Notes: generated by a model from the letters alone, not told the origin. DNA of 64,000 bases from Halichoerus grypus (GCF_964656455.1 NC_135715.1:41116603-41180602); one strand, 5' to 3'; counted from the first letter of the stretch, positions 47,067-59,334 are shown. Made by a program: numbers and translations.

Positions 47067-47267
47067 TTTTTTTTTTAAAGATTTTATTTATTTATTTGAC
47101 AGAGAGAGAGAGACAGTGAGAGAGGGAACACAAGCAGGGGGAGTGGGAGAGGGAGAAGCAGGCTTCCTGTGGAGCAGGGAGCCTGATGCGGGGCTCGATC
47201 CCAGGACCCTGGGATCATGACCTGAGCCGAAGGCAGACGCTTAACGACTGAGCCACCCAGGTGCCCC
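47067..47267 (-). mobile_element. Carnivoran SINE, minus orientation
   Basis: Poly-T tail, aaagattttatttatttatt, GA-rich block, inverted head ending ggtgcccc. The exact 13-bp TSD aatatagggtttt lies at 47054-47066 and 47268-47280. Close to the young consensus. Confidence 0.94.
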
Positions 47268-47434
47268 AATATAGGGTTTTTAAATTAAAAAGTGCCATTG
47301 AAGTTTAACATTGTGATATAAGACATTAAGACTATCATGGAAATCAAGCAAGTAGTGTTCCTAATGCCTAAAGGTGAGATGTGGAATATTAAAGTGTAAT
47401 TAAATGGAGCATATAATATTGAAAGAGGTTAAAA

Positions 47435-48030
47435 TCAACATACAAAAATCAGTTGCATTTCTTTACCCCAACAATGATCTATTGAAAAAGGGAATCAGGG
47501 AAACAATCCAATTTACAATAGCATCAAAATGAATAACTCTAAGACATATGTGTGCCTCCATGTTTATTGCAGCATTATTCACAAAAGCCAAGACATGGAA
47601 ACAACCTAAATGTCCATCGACAGATGAATGGATAAAGAAAATGTGATGTGTACACGTACACACACATACACAACACTCACTGGAATATTGTTCAGCCATT
47701 AAAAAAAGAAGGAAAACTTGCCATTTATACCAACAGGATGAAACTGGAGGACATTATGCTAAATGAAATAAACCAGACACAGAAAAACAAGTATCACATA
47801 AGTTCACTTACATGTGGAATCTAAAAAGTTAAATACACACAAGCATAGAGTAAAATGGTGGCTACCACGGGCTGAAAGGTAGGGAAAATGGGTAGGTGTT
47901 GGTCAAAGTTTACAAAATTACAGTCATATAGGTTGAATAAGTCTAGAGATCTAATGCATGAAATATATATGATTCTATAACATATAGTGAGTATCCCACA
48001 ATAAACATTCAAAATAAAAGATTTGAGTTA
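47435..48030 (+). mobile_element. Old L1 with internal deletion, plus orientation
   Basis: ORF2 sequence (caacatacaaaaatcagttg, caatccaatttacaatagca) is joined to the ORF2 3' end (tgcctccatgtttattgcag, atgtccatcgacagatgaat) and then to the 3' UTR (acaagtatcacataagttca, atggtggctaccacgggctg). The first two parts are normally farther apart, so there is an internal deletion near 47545. A CA/TA-rich patch sits at the same ORF2 position as in the L1s at 26.0 and 55.9 kb. Confidence 0.87.
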
Positions 48031-49611
48031 CAGTCTATAAAATGTGGAAGTAACTATTCCAGAAAACTACATTGCCTTTCTCAGCAAACAAGCTAACCAG
48101 GACTGAATTTTAGGATGACCAAGACACAGTATATACGCTAATCTAAACTAAGGAGGATGTTAACATCATGTGGCTAATGTTCTGTATTCTTCCTCCCTTA
48201 TGTGAATATTATAAATATTATTAACTTTTCTCATTGCCTTTACAACAAAAATAATGATGTCAGCATTTTATATTCTCTAACACCCTATGCCAAGCAACTG
48301 TCTTTCTTCTTGAAGTTCTCATTAAATATAATCAACCATTGCCTTACACTTCTAACTGTATTTTTTAAAAGGCTGATTCAAATATGTGGGGAATGGATAT
48401 GTTTAAACATATGTGTTTCAAACCCAGGCCCCTCCATTTCTACTCTAACTTACTATTGTCTTCTTGCCTCAAGATTTGTGCTCTTCCCCAAATCCATTCT
48501 ACTTCCTTCAAAAATACTTTTTAAATATAACTTGAATACATTGTTACCTAAAAGACATTTTTTTTTGTTAGAGACTCCAACATACATTCATTGAATAACA
48601 TCCAAAACATATCCTAATCTTTTGCCTTACTTATTTCTCCAGCCTCACTGTTTTCCCTCCAATCCTCAGATCCTGCATGTTGGCCGTAGTGAAACCCTTG
48701 TATTTTCCCACAACTATCATGCTTTCTTGCTCTGGTACAGTTTCATGTTTCGCTTTTGCTCCAAAGGTATTTATTTTTTTTTAACCCCGGATAAGTCCAT
48801 AACGAGCTTACAGGATTTATCTTAGTGTTTAGTTCTTCTGGGAAATCTTTAGTTCTTTTTTTTTTTTTTTCAGTTTGGATTCCCAGCAATTACCAAAATT
48901 TATGTACAAGTTTTAAATTATTAATAGTGGGTTTTTCAGTCAACTTTTTTGTGTATAAATACTTTACCCAAGCTAACCCAAAGCTTCTATTGTTTAAGGG
49001 AAAATTACAGAGAAAAAGTAGACAGTAACATTAAATAACAATATTATATGATAGACAAAATCTTTGCAAACATGTTTTTGTCTTAGAATATTTTTCATAT
49101 TTATTTATATCCCAATTCAGTATAACATGGGCTTGATTTAGATCAAAGATTTTCCGGCTATTACAGAGAATTCGTTATGTTTTATGGTAAAGGAGATGGC
49201 ATAGATGAAATACAATAATTTGTTTCACTTCCAAGCATATAGGAATTGTGATATAAAGAGAAAGATTAATGGGTGTAAGTATAGCATGGAACTACAGAGA
49301 ACAGCATGCCTGACCTACTGAAGACTGTACCTCCAAGGAACACTGGGGAGCCCGAGGATAGCTTGATTTCAAGTGAAAGCCAGTCATCTAGAAGGCACTT
49401 CCTGTCCCTGTGTAAGTTAAAAGGATCAAATATAATGGTATTAGTTGTCAAAATTAACTAGGGATTCTAGCAGGGTAAGCCATGCCTATATGAAAAAGGA
49501 ATTTTCCCAAAGATATATGACAGAAGACAGTAAATCTCCAAATGCTAACATGGAATCAGTTTGTCCCTACCCCTTGTTTCCACATGGATGCATAAATATG
49601 GCCCCCTCCCT

Positions 49612-49640
49612 GAATGAATGAATGAGTGAATGAATGGATG
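49612..49640. repeat. (TGAA)n short tandem repeat
   Basis: Six to seven imperfect tgaa/tgga units. Minor. Confidence 0.8.
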
Positions 49641-50637
49641 GCCTTATTTTAGGAAAAGAGGCAAAGCTAAGTTCTTTTTTCCAAATGAGAGTACTATCCT
49701 CAGGAAACGTTTACATTATCCCACATACTGTAATCTGATAGGGATATTTAATTAATTATCTTTATTCCTCTTGTGATTTATTGATAGAGAATTGGGGAGA
49801 AAATAGTATTAAAATAAATGAAAATCAGTGATCTTTATTTTATCTGTGATTTCGAGTTATAGTGTGAGTTAATATGTGAACCCTGCTATATAATCCTCTC
49901 TTTTCTTGACAGTTTCCTATCTAAAATATCAATTCCTTAATTTATGAACCATGACTTTTCCGTCTATATATCGTGGATGTCTATTTCAGAACCAGTCCAA
50001 TGGTTGTTATAATAGCTGTTCACTATTAAATGTTGGTATAAAGAAATGTTGAATGAAATGGAGACAGTGGTTATAAGCTAAGAGCATATATTACAGTCTA
50101 GGAATTATTTACAAATCTACAGTGATGGAAGTCTATTGAAGAAAAAATTAAGCAATGCAGTAACATCACAATACTTAACATTTTAGTAAGGCTCTTCAGG
50201 CAGCAAGCAGTCAAGAGAGTTCATTCTAAGGGAGGACTCTTGGAGAAAGAACAAAACTAGAAGACTGCTATGGTGATCATGGAAATAAATGTAAAAAGTT
50301 ACTATAGTTTTCTAAATCAGAGTTTATTCACCTCACCCTTCTCGTCTTGTGGGTGAAGATATTTATGGTTATTGATAGGAAATCTTTTATTTTCTTCTCT
50401 GAAATATATTTGCATGAATTTTCTCTTCCGAAAAGAATGCTTACAGAGTAGGAAAAAAATTTTATCATCCTTTAGGAGATGAAGAAAATGTTATTGAAAA
50501 ACTAATTTCATATTCCAAATGATATTTTTAGAAGTCTTACATTTTAATATGGTTTTCCAAATTATATTTTAAAAACCCTAAAAGATTACTTTTAGGAATT
50601 GTAAGAATGTAGGTTAAAGAGTCGAATGGTTAAATAT

Positions 50638-50736
50638 TTCCTTCCTTCCTCCCTCCCTCCCTCGATTCCTTCCTTCCTTCCTTCCTTCCTTCCATCCTTC
50701 CTTCCTCTCTTTTCCTTTCTTTTCTCTCTTTTTTCT
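50638..50736. repeat. (CTTC)n / polypyrimidine tract
   Basis: About 100 bases almost wholly C/T, with cttcc, ccctc and ttttc units and only two or three interruptions. The minus-strand frame at 50630-50836 is a by-product. Confidence 0.95.
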
Positions 50737-52554
50737 GGAAAAAAAACTTTTGAAATGAAATATCATCATTGGTGTGTTGGTAAGTGATTAATAACCAGCT
50801 GAAGGTCAGCAAGAGGGAAGGACTGATTTGTAGCATTTGTTAATTATCATGGTGTAAAATACTGTGCCATGATCCATTTCAAGCTACCAACCTGATGTCA
50901 AATGTTAGCAAAATTCCTGAAAATTTAGCATTCAGTGCCAAGCTTGCTCCAGCATACCACATTCACTTTAGACATCCTAGAGGATACAAGTTCAAGACAC
51001 CATAGTGACCTCCAGAGTGAAAGGATTATTTATGTAGAAAGAAAAGTATACTTCTTATCTTATCCTAGAAGTATGAACTTGTGTGAGTAATGGACAGTTG
51101 CAGTTACACCAAGGAAAAAAACAAACAAATCCTTAAAAAAAAAAAAAATTCCAAACCCCAGCCCCCACAAAATGCTAGAGTATTTGGAGTAGTTCAACAA
51201 TGTTCATCTACTTAACATTCCAATTTCTTCCCCTGAAATAGTGTTTGCTGATTTGAAGGTCCTACATGAACTCTAATGTTACTAATAGTTTTTAAATACC
51301 ATGAAATAGAAATTATCATTTGAAAGACAGTACTTACCCAGAATAGCGGTTCAGTTTTTGTTTCCAATTTTAACATGAATGAAAAATTTCAGGTTTTCTG
51401 CACAAAATCCTCTAATTATTTTGACTTTTCAGAATAGCCAATATAATTTCCCTTTGTTAATACAGGGGATGTTTTCATTCAGTCTCCATAATATCTCACA
51501 ATTGAACAATGGAAACATTCTAAAACTTGATAATCAAGGGCTTTGTGCTACTTCTGGTAATAGATAATGCCACTGAATATTTATTATGTTAATTTATCAC
51601 TTTGTGCTTTTTTAAAGGATTTTGACAATGACACTGGCATATGTGTATGTGTTCCCTTTCTGGGCATTAAATGAATTAGTTACATGTGTAAATTTGTTTC
51701 TGAAATATATGCCTATGCTCTTTCTCTGTTGTAGTTTTAAAGTGTACGTGATTCGTTAATAAATAGAAAAATTTTGTCTAAAATTCTACACATACTATGG
51801 CATTATTGGGTGTTATGGTGGAAGAAGATTATGATATGTAACTTCAGTATTTATTTTTGTAAAAACAAGTTTGGAAGAAAGGAAGGAATAAAAAAGAAAG
51901 AAATCTTGAATGCACACATATGGCACATAATTAGCAACCTCCCTTTCCAAAGAAATATAATCATGAAGGCAGATGTGATGAAGATAAATCTTTTTGCTTA
52001 GTTTCTAAGTTTAGTTTTTAACTACATTAGTGATGCCGTCAAATGTATGACTAACAACAGAGGTTTCATCTTGTGCAAGGAGTTGATGCTTCTTTCTGAC
52101 TTTGCTCTTTGATTGTACCGTCTTACTTCGTGTTACAAATCAGTTCTTATACAGGCATAGAGTAGGTCAGACCTTAATGTTTTACCTGGGGACTGAGAAA
52201 TGTAGAATAAAACCCTGGAGTGTGGCAGGCCTGCCCTGATTAATAGGGTGCATTTTACTTCTTCCCATATTGGTTGGTATATATTTGGGTGAGTTAAAGT
52301 ATAGCACAAACTCTCACCTCTACCATGTAGATCAGTCATATGCAGGTCTTCACAAGATCTAAGTTTTTAAGTGCTGCAACTGTCTACATGATTAGGATGA
52401 TATTTATCTTAGTTTAAAAAAATAAAAATATGACTCAAATTAGTAGTTTATGTTAATTGAATATTCATTTTAATTGAAGTGGAATTTATATATACCTTTG
52501 AAACATAAGAAACATGTTAAAACTGGTTCAAAAGTCCTACAATTAGACATTTTA

Positions 52555-52795
52555 TTTATTTTTTATTTTTTATTTTATTTATTTATTTATTTGTTTTATT
52601 TTTTAAAAGATTTTATTTATTTATTTGACAGAGAGAGACACAGCGAGAGAGGGAACACAAGCAGGGGGAGTGGGAGAGGGAGAAGCAGGCTTCCCGCCCG
52701 AGCAGGGAGCCCGATGCAGGGCTCGATCCCAGGACCCTGGGATCATGACCTTAGCCGAAGGCAGACGCTTAACGACTGAGCCGCCCAGGTGCCCC
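52555..52795 (-). mobile_element. Carnivoran SINE, minus orientation, long T/A-rich tail
   Basis: An extended tail (52555-52609) of tttatttattt repeats precedes agattttatttatttatttgacag, the GA-rich middle and the inverted head ending ggtgcccc. The exact 11-bp TSD tagacatttta lies at 52544-52554 and 52796-52806. Confidence 0.94.
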
Positions 52796-52807
52796 TAGAC
52801 ATTTTAA

Positions 52808-53520
52808 AAACTTATTACATCTTAAATCAAGTTTATAGAGGTATATTTTTCACACAGTAAAATGCACCCACTTTGAATGTACAATTTGATGAGTTTTGAC
52901 AAATGTGTGTGTCTAATTATCGTCCCAATCAAGATACACAACGTTTATATGCCACCCAGAAGTTCAATTGTGTATTTTTGCAATCAATACCTCTACTCAA
53001 ACACAACTCCAGACTACTACTGTTATGCTTTCTGTCGGTTTACTTTTGCCTGCTGTAGATGTTCATATCAATACAATGCCAGCAATGTAGGAGAGTTCTG
53101 GTTGGTCCACATCCTTGCTAAAACGTGATAATCACTTTTCACCAGCGATAAATGATTTTGAATATGTTCTGTACTAATTGGTCATTTATATATCTTATTT
53201 TTGAAGTCTACTTAAAATTTTTGCCCTGTTAAAAATTTTGTTAGTAGGGGCGCCTGGGTGGCTCAGTCATTAAGTGTCTGCCTTCAGCTTGGGTCATGAT
53301 CTCAGGGTCCTGGGATCGAGCCCCGCATCAGGCTCCCTGCTTGGCGGGAAGCCTGCTTCTCCCTCTCCCACTCCCCCTGCTTGTGTTCCCTCTCTCGCTG
53401 TGTCTCTCTCTGTCAAATGAATAAATAAAATCTTTAAAAAAAATTTTTTTTTGTTAGTAGTCTTTATGGAGTTGTATGAAATTTTGCATATACTGAATAA
53501 AAAATGTCAAATATATACCT
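52808..53520 (-). mobile_element. Old L1M 3' region, minus orientation, split by a SINE
   Basis: Inverted L1M phrases: agtttatagaggtatatttt, cacagtaaaatgcacccac, gatgagttttgacaaatgtg, cccaatcaagatacacaacg, gtccacatccttgctaaaac, ctaattggtcatttatatat and, beyond the SINE, gtctttatggagttgtatga. Probably continues as the L1 sequence at 54080. Confidence 0.85.
53248..53448 (+). mobile_element. Carnivoran SINE inside L1M, plus orientation
   Basis: Starts ggggcgcctgggtggctcag and ends in aaataaaatctttaaaaaaa. TSD ttttgttagtag at 53236-53247 and 53449-53460. Opposite orientation to its host L1. Confidence 0.94.
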
Positions 53521-53548
53521 TATGTACATATATGTGTTTCTATATAGT

Positions 53549-53589
53549 ATATATATATATATATATATACACATATATATATATATAAT
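53549..53589. repeat. (TA)n microsatellite
   Basis: TA array interrupted once by cacac. Likely length-variable. Confidence 0.93.
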
Positions 53590-53735
53590 ATTTACTCTGA
53601 GTATGTAAACTTAAGGGACAGAGGACTTTAATTTTAGTAAAGCATGATTGTCTTCTATGTCCTGTATAAGAAGTCTATCTCAAGCTGATGAAGATTTTTC
53701 CTAAATTTTCTTCCTTCAGTCTATATAGATATTTT

Positions 53736-53971
53736 ATTTTATTTTTTTATTTTATTTTTATTTATTTATTTATTTTTAAAGATTTTATTTATTCATTTGA
53801 GACACAGAGATACAGAGAGAGAGAGCATGAGAAGGGAGAGAGGCAGAGGGAGAAGGAGAAGCAGGCTCCCTGCTGAGCCAGGAGCCCGATGTGGGGCTCG
53901 ATCCCAGGACCCTGGAATCATGACCTGAGCCGAAGGCAGATGCTTAACCATCTGAGCCACCCAGGCGCCCC
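53736..53971 (-). mobile_element. Carnivoran SINE, minus orientation
   Basis: T/A-rich tail, aaagattttatttattcattt, GA-rich middle with gagaaggagaagcaggctcc, inverted head ending ggcgcccc. TSD tagatatttt at 53726-53735 and 53972-53981. It is inserted next to an older short SINE. Confidence 0.92.
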
Positions 53972-53981
53972 TAGATATTTT

Positions 53982-54078
53982 TTTTTTAAATAAGCTCTAC
54001 ACCCAGTCTGGGGCTTGAACTCATGACCCTGAGATCAAGAGTCGAATGCTCTACCGATTGAGCCAGCCAGATGCCTCT
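53982..54078 (-). mobile_element. Older short carnivoran SINE, minus orientation
   Basis: About 97 bp: taaataagctctacacccag, ggggcttgaactcatgaccc, gagatcaagagtcgaatgct and ctaccgattgagccagccag. This is an older subtype without the long CT/GA-rich middle of the younger SINEs. Confidence 0.85.
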
Positions 54079-54079
54079 A

Positions 54080-54560
54080 TATTTTTATCTTTTAAGGTTG
54101 GCTATATAATTTATTTTGACATAATATGTATGATGTGATATAGGGCCTAGATTATTTTTTTCCTTGTAAATATCTAGCTTTTTCAACACTGTTCATTGCA
54201 AAGACTTTCTTTTCTACACTAGTGTAACTAAGTGTAGTTTTCTTAAAGAGTAAAAAATGACCATATAGTCATAGGTTTATATCTGGATTCTATTCTGGTC
54301 CATTAATCTGTGTATCTGAGAGCCAATTCTGTGTTTTCTTAAAAATGTAGCTTTATATTCTCTCTTGAACTTAGAAAATTACTTCTTTCTATTTTTTGCT
54401 CCCTTTCAAAATTGTTTTGCTTATTTTAGTTTCTTTGCATTTCCATATACATTTTAGAATCAGCTTGCCAAATCCTACAAAAAAGCAGTATGTGGATTTT
54501 GATTTAATATGAATTGAATTTGTAAATCAAAATGGATAATAATATGGATAATAACGTTGA
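54080..54560 (-). mobile_element. Old L1 ORF2/3' fragment, minus orientation
   Basis: Inverted L1 phrases: tctattctggtccattaatc, gtttctttgcatttccatat, acattttagaatcagcttgc, caaatcctacaaaaaagcag and ggattttgatttaatatgaa. Fits as the upstream continuation of the L1M at 52808-53520. Confidence 0.78.
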
Positions 54561-55735
54561 GTTATCTACCAATCCTATGTGAGTTCTGTGAATTATGCAG
54601 TTTACAAGTCTTTGTAGTATTTTTCTTTTCCATAGTGGTCTATGCTGATCACCTTCTCTGGTACCCTGTCCCACAAATTCCAGGCTTCTTAGCTTATGCA
54701 AATCCCATATGCTGATTCCACAACAAAGTGACTCCTCTTTGTTTTGCTTGGGGTCCCTTTCTGTACTCCTATCAGAAAACTGCCTCCAGGCAGAATGCTT
54801 AGGTGATTGTGGTACATGCTATGGTTATTTTTCCTTTCTCACTGGTTATCTCCAGTGTCATGGATTAATAAAAGGCAAATAAAAAGTCTGCAGATTTTTT
54901 TTTTTTTACACTTTAAATTCACACATAGGCAGAAATTTCTTATTCTTTATTTCTCTGTTTAAGTAAAAAAAACTTCTAAAATATTATTCTTTACTACATT
55001 TTAGCTACCATGGAAAACATCAAAATGTAGACACTCTTAACTATTCATAAAATTTCAAGATAATAAGATTTTATATTAATTAGATTTAAAATTTTATTGG
55101 TTGTGGAAATAATGAGTTGAAAATATACTTTTAGTGATTGGAAAAATGTATAAATGTATATTCACAGTAAAATAGTAAGTTTGGGCATATTACTGATTTT
55201 TCCCATATATGAATAAAACAAGGATCATGATCCTATAGGAAAAAGTTTTCTGTAAAATTGGATGTCTTTGTCTCATTATTCTTGATTTAACAGAATGATT
55301 TACACTCTTTTATCCATACTCATCACTAATGACTTCCAAAACATCTACATGTTTTAAAGCCTTTTGATATTATTGAATACCATATGGGAGTTATATATCT
55401 ATACACACACACACACACTCACACACATATACATACATATATACCATATGGCAAGAGTTATTTGTTCAGTAAGATAAAGTGTTAAGTATAGAAAAGATGA
55501 TGAAGGAGTTTCCAATCTAGTTAGGGAGCTACAACATGTGTGGGGGCTTAGAAGAGGAGATGACAGTCTTGTTGGGTGACCCACAGTATATTGTTTTAGT
55601 TTTCATTGTAGCAGCTCAGTTTTGGTTCTTTTCACTGACTTCCACATACTGGCATTTCACAAAGTTCTGTCTTCAACCTTTGCACTCTTCACTCATTTGT
55701 TTCAATGTATTTATATATCTTTTCTTTATATGTGG
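54561..55735. other. Unassigned non-coding DNA
   Basis: AT-rich with a CA repeat at 55402-55428. No gene recognised. Confidence 0.45.
55402..55428. repeat. (CA)n microsatellite
   Basis: About 13 CA units with one interruption (ctc), flanked by tatatct and atatacatacatat. Confidence 0.93.
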
Positions 55736-55739
55736 CTCA

Positions 55740-55926
55740 TATAGAACATATATAGAACTACCCTATGATTCAACAATTGCACCACTAGGTATTTACCCAA
55801 AGGATACAAAAATACTGATTCAAAGGGATACATGTACCCCGATGTTTATAACAGCATTATCAACAATAGCCAAATTACGGACACAGCCCAAGTGTCCATC
55901 GATAAATGAATGGATAAAGGAGAGAT

Positions 55927-56013
<87 letters not shown>

Positions 56014-56154
56014 GAATCTTACTCAGCCATCAAAAAGAATGGAATCTTGCCATTTGCAGTGACATGGATGGATCTAGAGAGTATTATGCTAAGCAAAATA
56101 AGTCAATCAGAGAAAGACAAATACCATATGATTCCAATCATATGTGGAATTTAA
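55740..56154 (+). pseudogene. L1 ORF2 C-terminal remnant interrupted by microsatellite
   Basis: Before the array the frame reads LPYDSTIAPLGIYPKDTKIL and PKCPSINEWIKERW. After it, in another frame, YSAIKKNGILPFAVTWMDLE and MLSKISQSEKDKYHM occur before a stop at 56152-56154. This is the C-terminal region of L1 ORF2p only, with no endonuclease or reverse transcriptase. The 218-codon frame across it is an artefact of L1 plus simple repeat. Confidence 0.85.
55929..56010. repeat. Compound (TA)n-(CA)n microsatellite
   Basis: About 22 TA units (55929-55973), a short tgtatac junction, then about 16 CA units (55978-56010), in place of a short TA/CA-rich spot in L1 ORF2. Expected to be highly variable. 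Confidence 0.97.
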
Positions 56155-56424
56155 GAAACAAAACAAACAAAAGGAAAAAAAAAAGAGAATGAGGCAAACC
56201 AAGAAACAGGCTCTTAACTATAGAGAACAACCTGATGGTTACCAGAGGGGAAGTAGGTGGATGGATGGGTGAAATAGGTGATGGGATTAAGGAGTACACC
56301 TGCTGTGATGAGCATCGGGTGATGTATGGAAGTGTTGAATCACTATATTGTACACCTGAAACTAACATTACACTGTGTACTAACTGGAATTTAAATAAAA
56401 ATTAAATAAAAACTTTAAAAAAAT

Positions 56425-58912
56425 AGACTCAGTTGATTGAGTTTATTATTTCACAAACTGTGTCATCTTTGTAACATATCCTAGTCTTATTTTATATACT
56501 TATATGTACTTATATTTATATACTTATATTTATGTATATAAATATTTATATGTATATGTATGTATATGTATATAAATATTTATATATTTTACATAGATAT
56601 ATTTTATATACCTGTAAAATAAAAACGTTGGGCCACACATATTTATTAATTTTCCAAATTAAAATTCTTATTTAATAATATATACAGGTATATTTCCATA
56701 TTGGGGAATGCTTTAATGAAATATCATTTAAATGTCATAAGAAATAAATAATATAATAAATTTGTTAAAAGTATCTTGTGAACTTCCCCTACATTAATCA
56801 TTAAAGATAAATGGTCTTTTATGCAAAAAAAAAAAAAAAAGAAAAAGAAAAAGAAAAGAAAACATACAAACAAGCAAAGGAACCAAATTAATATATGCAC
56901 ACATTCTTTCTAGTTGAATTGGACTTTTGTTTAAGTATAGCATATCCTAAAGTATAATTTTGCCTCTGAGGTTTTATTCACACTTATTGAGCAGTAACAA
57001 TGATATAGTTTCTAATAAGGGATTTGAATGTGGTTGCAGTGTAGCAAAGCAGTTAGTTCTGCCAATTAGATAAATGTTGTGGAAAGTGAATCTCCTACCA
57101 CCCTGTGGTAGTTTAGAATCATTGCATATTAGCATACTTCATTTAGCTCACTCTGCTTAATTGATGCTTTCTTAATGAATATGCATATCAAGCCATGTCT
57201 GTGATATATAAAGAAAGCACACAACAAAACCAAACGTCCTGCATGTTCTTTTTTGGGATTAAAAAGAACAACATATACAGACAAATTTTTAGGTTCAGAA
57301 CCAGCAGTAACCCTTTTTTGCTTGTCATTGATAATTTAATCAGGAGGCCCCAGATGCCTTAAATTACACTCTATGATTTTAGAGATCTCTCAGAGAGATT
57401 ATCACACTAAACCCAATTCATTTTCACACTGAATTGTTTAAGAGAGAATAATCTCTTTTGGAATTTCCCTGAATTCTTCTTATCCTCTGTTATTGTTTTA
57501 TTTCTGAATCAAGATAAATTGCCTTCTTTATTTTTGCCAAAGAAAAATAAGAGAAACATTTTTTAAGTGTTAAGGATTATTGATTGATTTAGGAGAGGCT
57601 GCGTAGTATTTTTTATATTTATGTTCTTATATTACTTTTGCTCAAATACTTAGTTGATGGCATAGTGACAATAAGCTATTAATATTTAATTTATATTTAT
57701 AAATTTTTATCACACAGTTACCATAATCAAGTCAGCATACCTGCTGTTGTAATATAAATACCATTCAGAAGCTGTTTTGTTTGTTTTTTTGAGAGATCCC
57801 AATCTCAAATGATACCAGGACCCAAACAAGTAATTTGACTTAAGCAGGAATGAAGGGTGAAGACTCAAGTTGTTTGAAGCATTCATGTTTTGCCTAAAAT
57901 AATTACAATATTGCTTTAATTTCATATTTTGCTATACATATGAGACCTGGGAGCTAATATTTTTTTTTTATGTTTTCTGTCTTTATCTTATTCACATGCT
58001 TTTACTTTTCTCATCAACTCCTGCTACTTTCCCAACTAGAGCTCTGAAGTAAGGCATGACATCACATCCTGAGAGAATTTATATACCTAGAATTACCTTT
58101 TCCCTAAATTATGCATAATGCCTAAAAGTATAATAAAAGGTACAGAAGAATACAAAATAGACAAATTCTAGGGTATATTTGAATGCATAAGATGAGTAGC
58201 TTCCCTCTGAATCTGGCAACAGATTTCTGTACCAAGGCGCATACTTTTATTCATATATTTAGTGTCAGAAAATGGCTGATATTAGAAGCTATCTTTTTTT
58301 TTCCATTACAGACTAGATATACCTATTTGTTTTATTTTAATAATTGTTTCTATACCAATTATTGGTTCTTCCTCAGAAGGAATTGATGAGCTAATAGTAT
58401 ACCAACATAATCCAGAAATTATAAAAGTCTCCACTGTTTTCCTTCATATCTTTTAATTATTTTAATAATGAGCAAAACAAAATAAACTTTACATATGCAA
58501 TTGCACAACTCTTTTAACTTTATTACTTATGCTATAGGGTGCTTGGAAATTCAACTTTTCCCTCTTTTGAATTTGAAATAGGTCGCTTGATTTCAAGCCT
58601 ACTGCTAGGAATTTGAGAACATCAGGTTTATGAAAATCTGGAGGGTTTGGTCCAATCCCAGCCTACTTATGTTGCTAGTTTCTGGGATGCCATTGGGTTT
58701 AAATAGAAGCCTACGTAAAAGTGGACTTCTGAAGCTAAATAGTTTTCCTTCCCTTACCCCAGATACATATTCAGGACCATTGAACTAAGGGAAAAAAAAA
58801 ATCACTCTTTAAAATAACCAATGACAGTATGTGCTACACAAGTTGAATTTAGTTAAGACATGCATTACCAGACTAGTTTTAGACAAAATTGTTTTGTTAG
58901 GAGCAAGAGCCA
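56425..58912. other. Mostly unassigned non-coding DNA
   Basis: Begins with TA-rich low-complexity DNA (56500-56600) and an A/GAAA tract (56825-56862). 57000-57250 has closely packed homeodomain- and octamer-like motifs (attagcata, cttaattgatg, atatgcatat), reported as a finding. No gene recognised. Confidence 0.45.
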
Positions 58913-58926
58913 GGAAATAATACCGA

Positions 58927-59129
58927 TGGGCGCCTGGGTGGCTCAGTCGGTTAAGCGACTGCCTTCGGCTCAGGTCATGATCCTGGAGTCCCTGGATCGA
59001 GTCCCACATCGGGCTCCCTGCTCGGCAGGGAGTCTGCTTCTCCCTCTGACCCTCCCCCCTCTCATGTGCTCTCTCTCATTCTCTCTCTCCCAAATAAATA
59101 AATAAAATCTCTAAAAAAAAAAAAAAAAA
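58927..59129 (+). mobile_element. Carnivoran SINE, plus orientation
   Basis: Starts tgggcgcctgggtggctcag, keeps A- and B-box-like segments, has an atypical middle (ctctgaccctcccccctctc), and ends in AAATAAATAAATAAAATCTC plus A-tail. The exact 14-bp TSD ggaaataataccga lies at 58913-58926 and 59130-59143. Confidence 0.95.
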
Positions 59130-59334
59130 GGAAATAATACCGAAAATTTTAAGGAAACTATTGTTTTATTTTCTTTTGTTTCTCCATCTTTTTCTTTTTA
59201 TCATATTTATTCCTTTAGTTATTATTAGATATATTTTATTTAAAAGAACATTGTCTACACAATACGTTTGCATAGTAATTGCATTATAAAAATTTGAAAC
59301 TCTGAAAAAGTAATCAGTGAAGAAATATTCTTCC

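Larger units (their letters stand above)
48031..52540. other. 4.5 kb of mostly unassigned non-coding DNA
   Basis: The longest interval without a recognised interspersed repeat. It contains a tgaatgaatg patch (49612-49640) and a CT tract (50638-50736). The 130-codon frame at 48202-48594 + has no recognisable domain. No gene supported. Confidence 0.45.
55740..56424 (+). mobile_element. L1 3' end, plus orientation, with embedded microsatellite
   Basis: ORF2 3' sequence (ccctatgattcaacaattgc, aggatacaaaaatactgatt, aagtgtccatcgataaatga) is followed by a TA/CA array, then cttactcagccatcaaaaag and the 3' UTR (tgatgagcatcgggtgatgt, tgtacacctgaaactaacat) with an A-rich tail. Less diverged than the L1 at 26 kb but older than the L1s with exact TSDs. 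Confidence 0.92.

Noticed and set aside
48202..48594. 130-codon plus-strand frame
   Set aside because: No recognisable domain, composition typical of AT-rich non-coding DNA, and no flanking exon signals that I could justify.
55536..56192. 218-codon open frame, the longest in the window
   Set aside because: It is made of unique DNA, an L1 ORF2 C-terminal relic and a TA/CA microsatellite that translates as repeated YI/TH. Not a gene.
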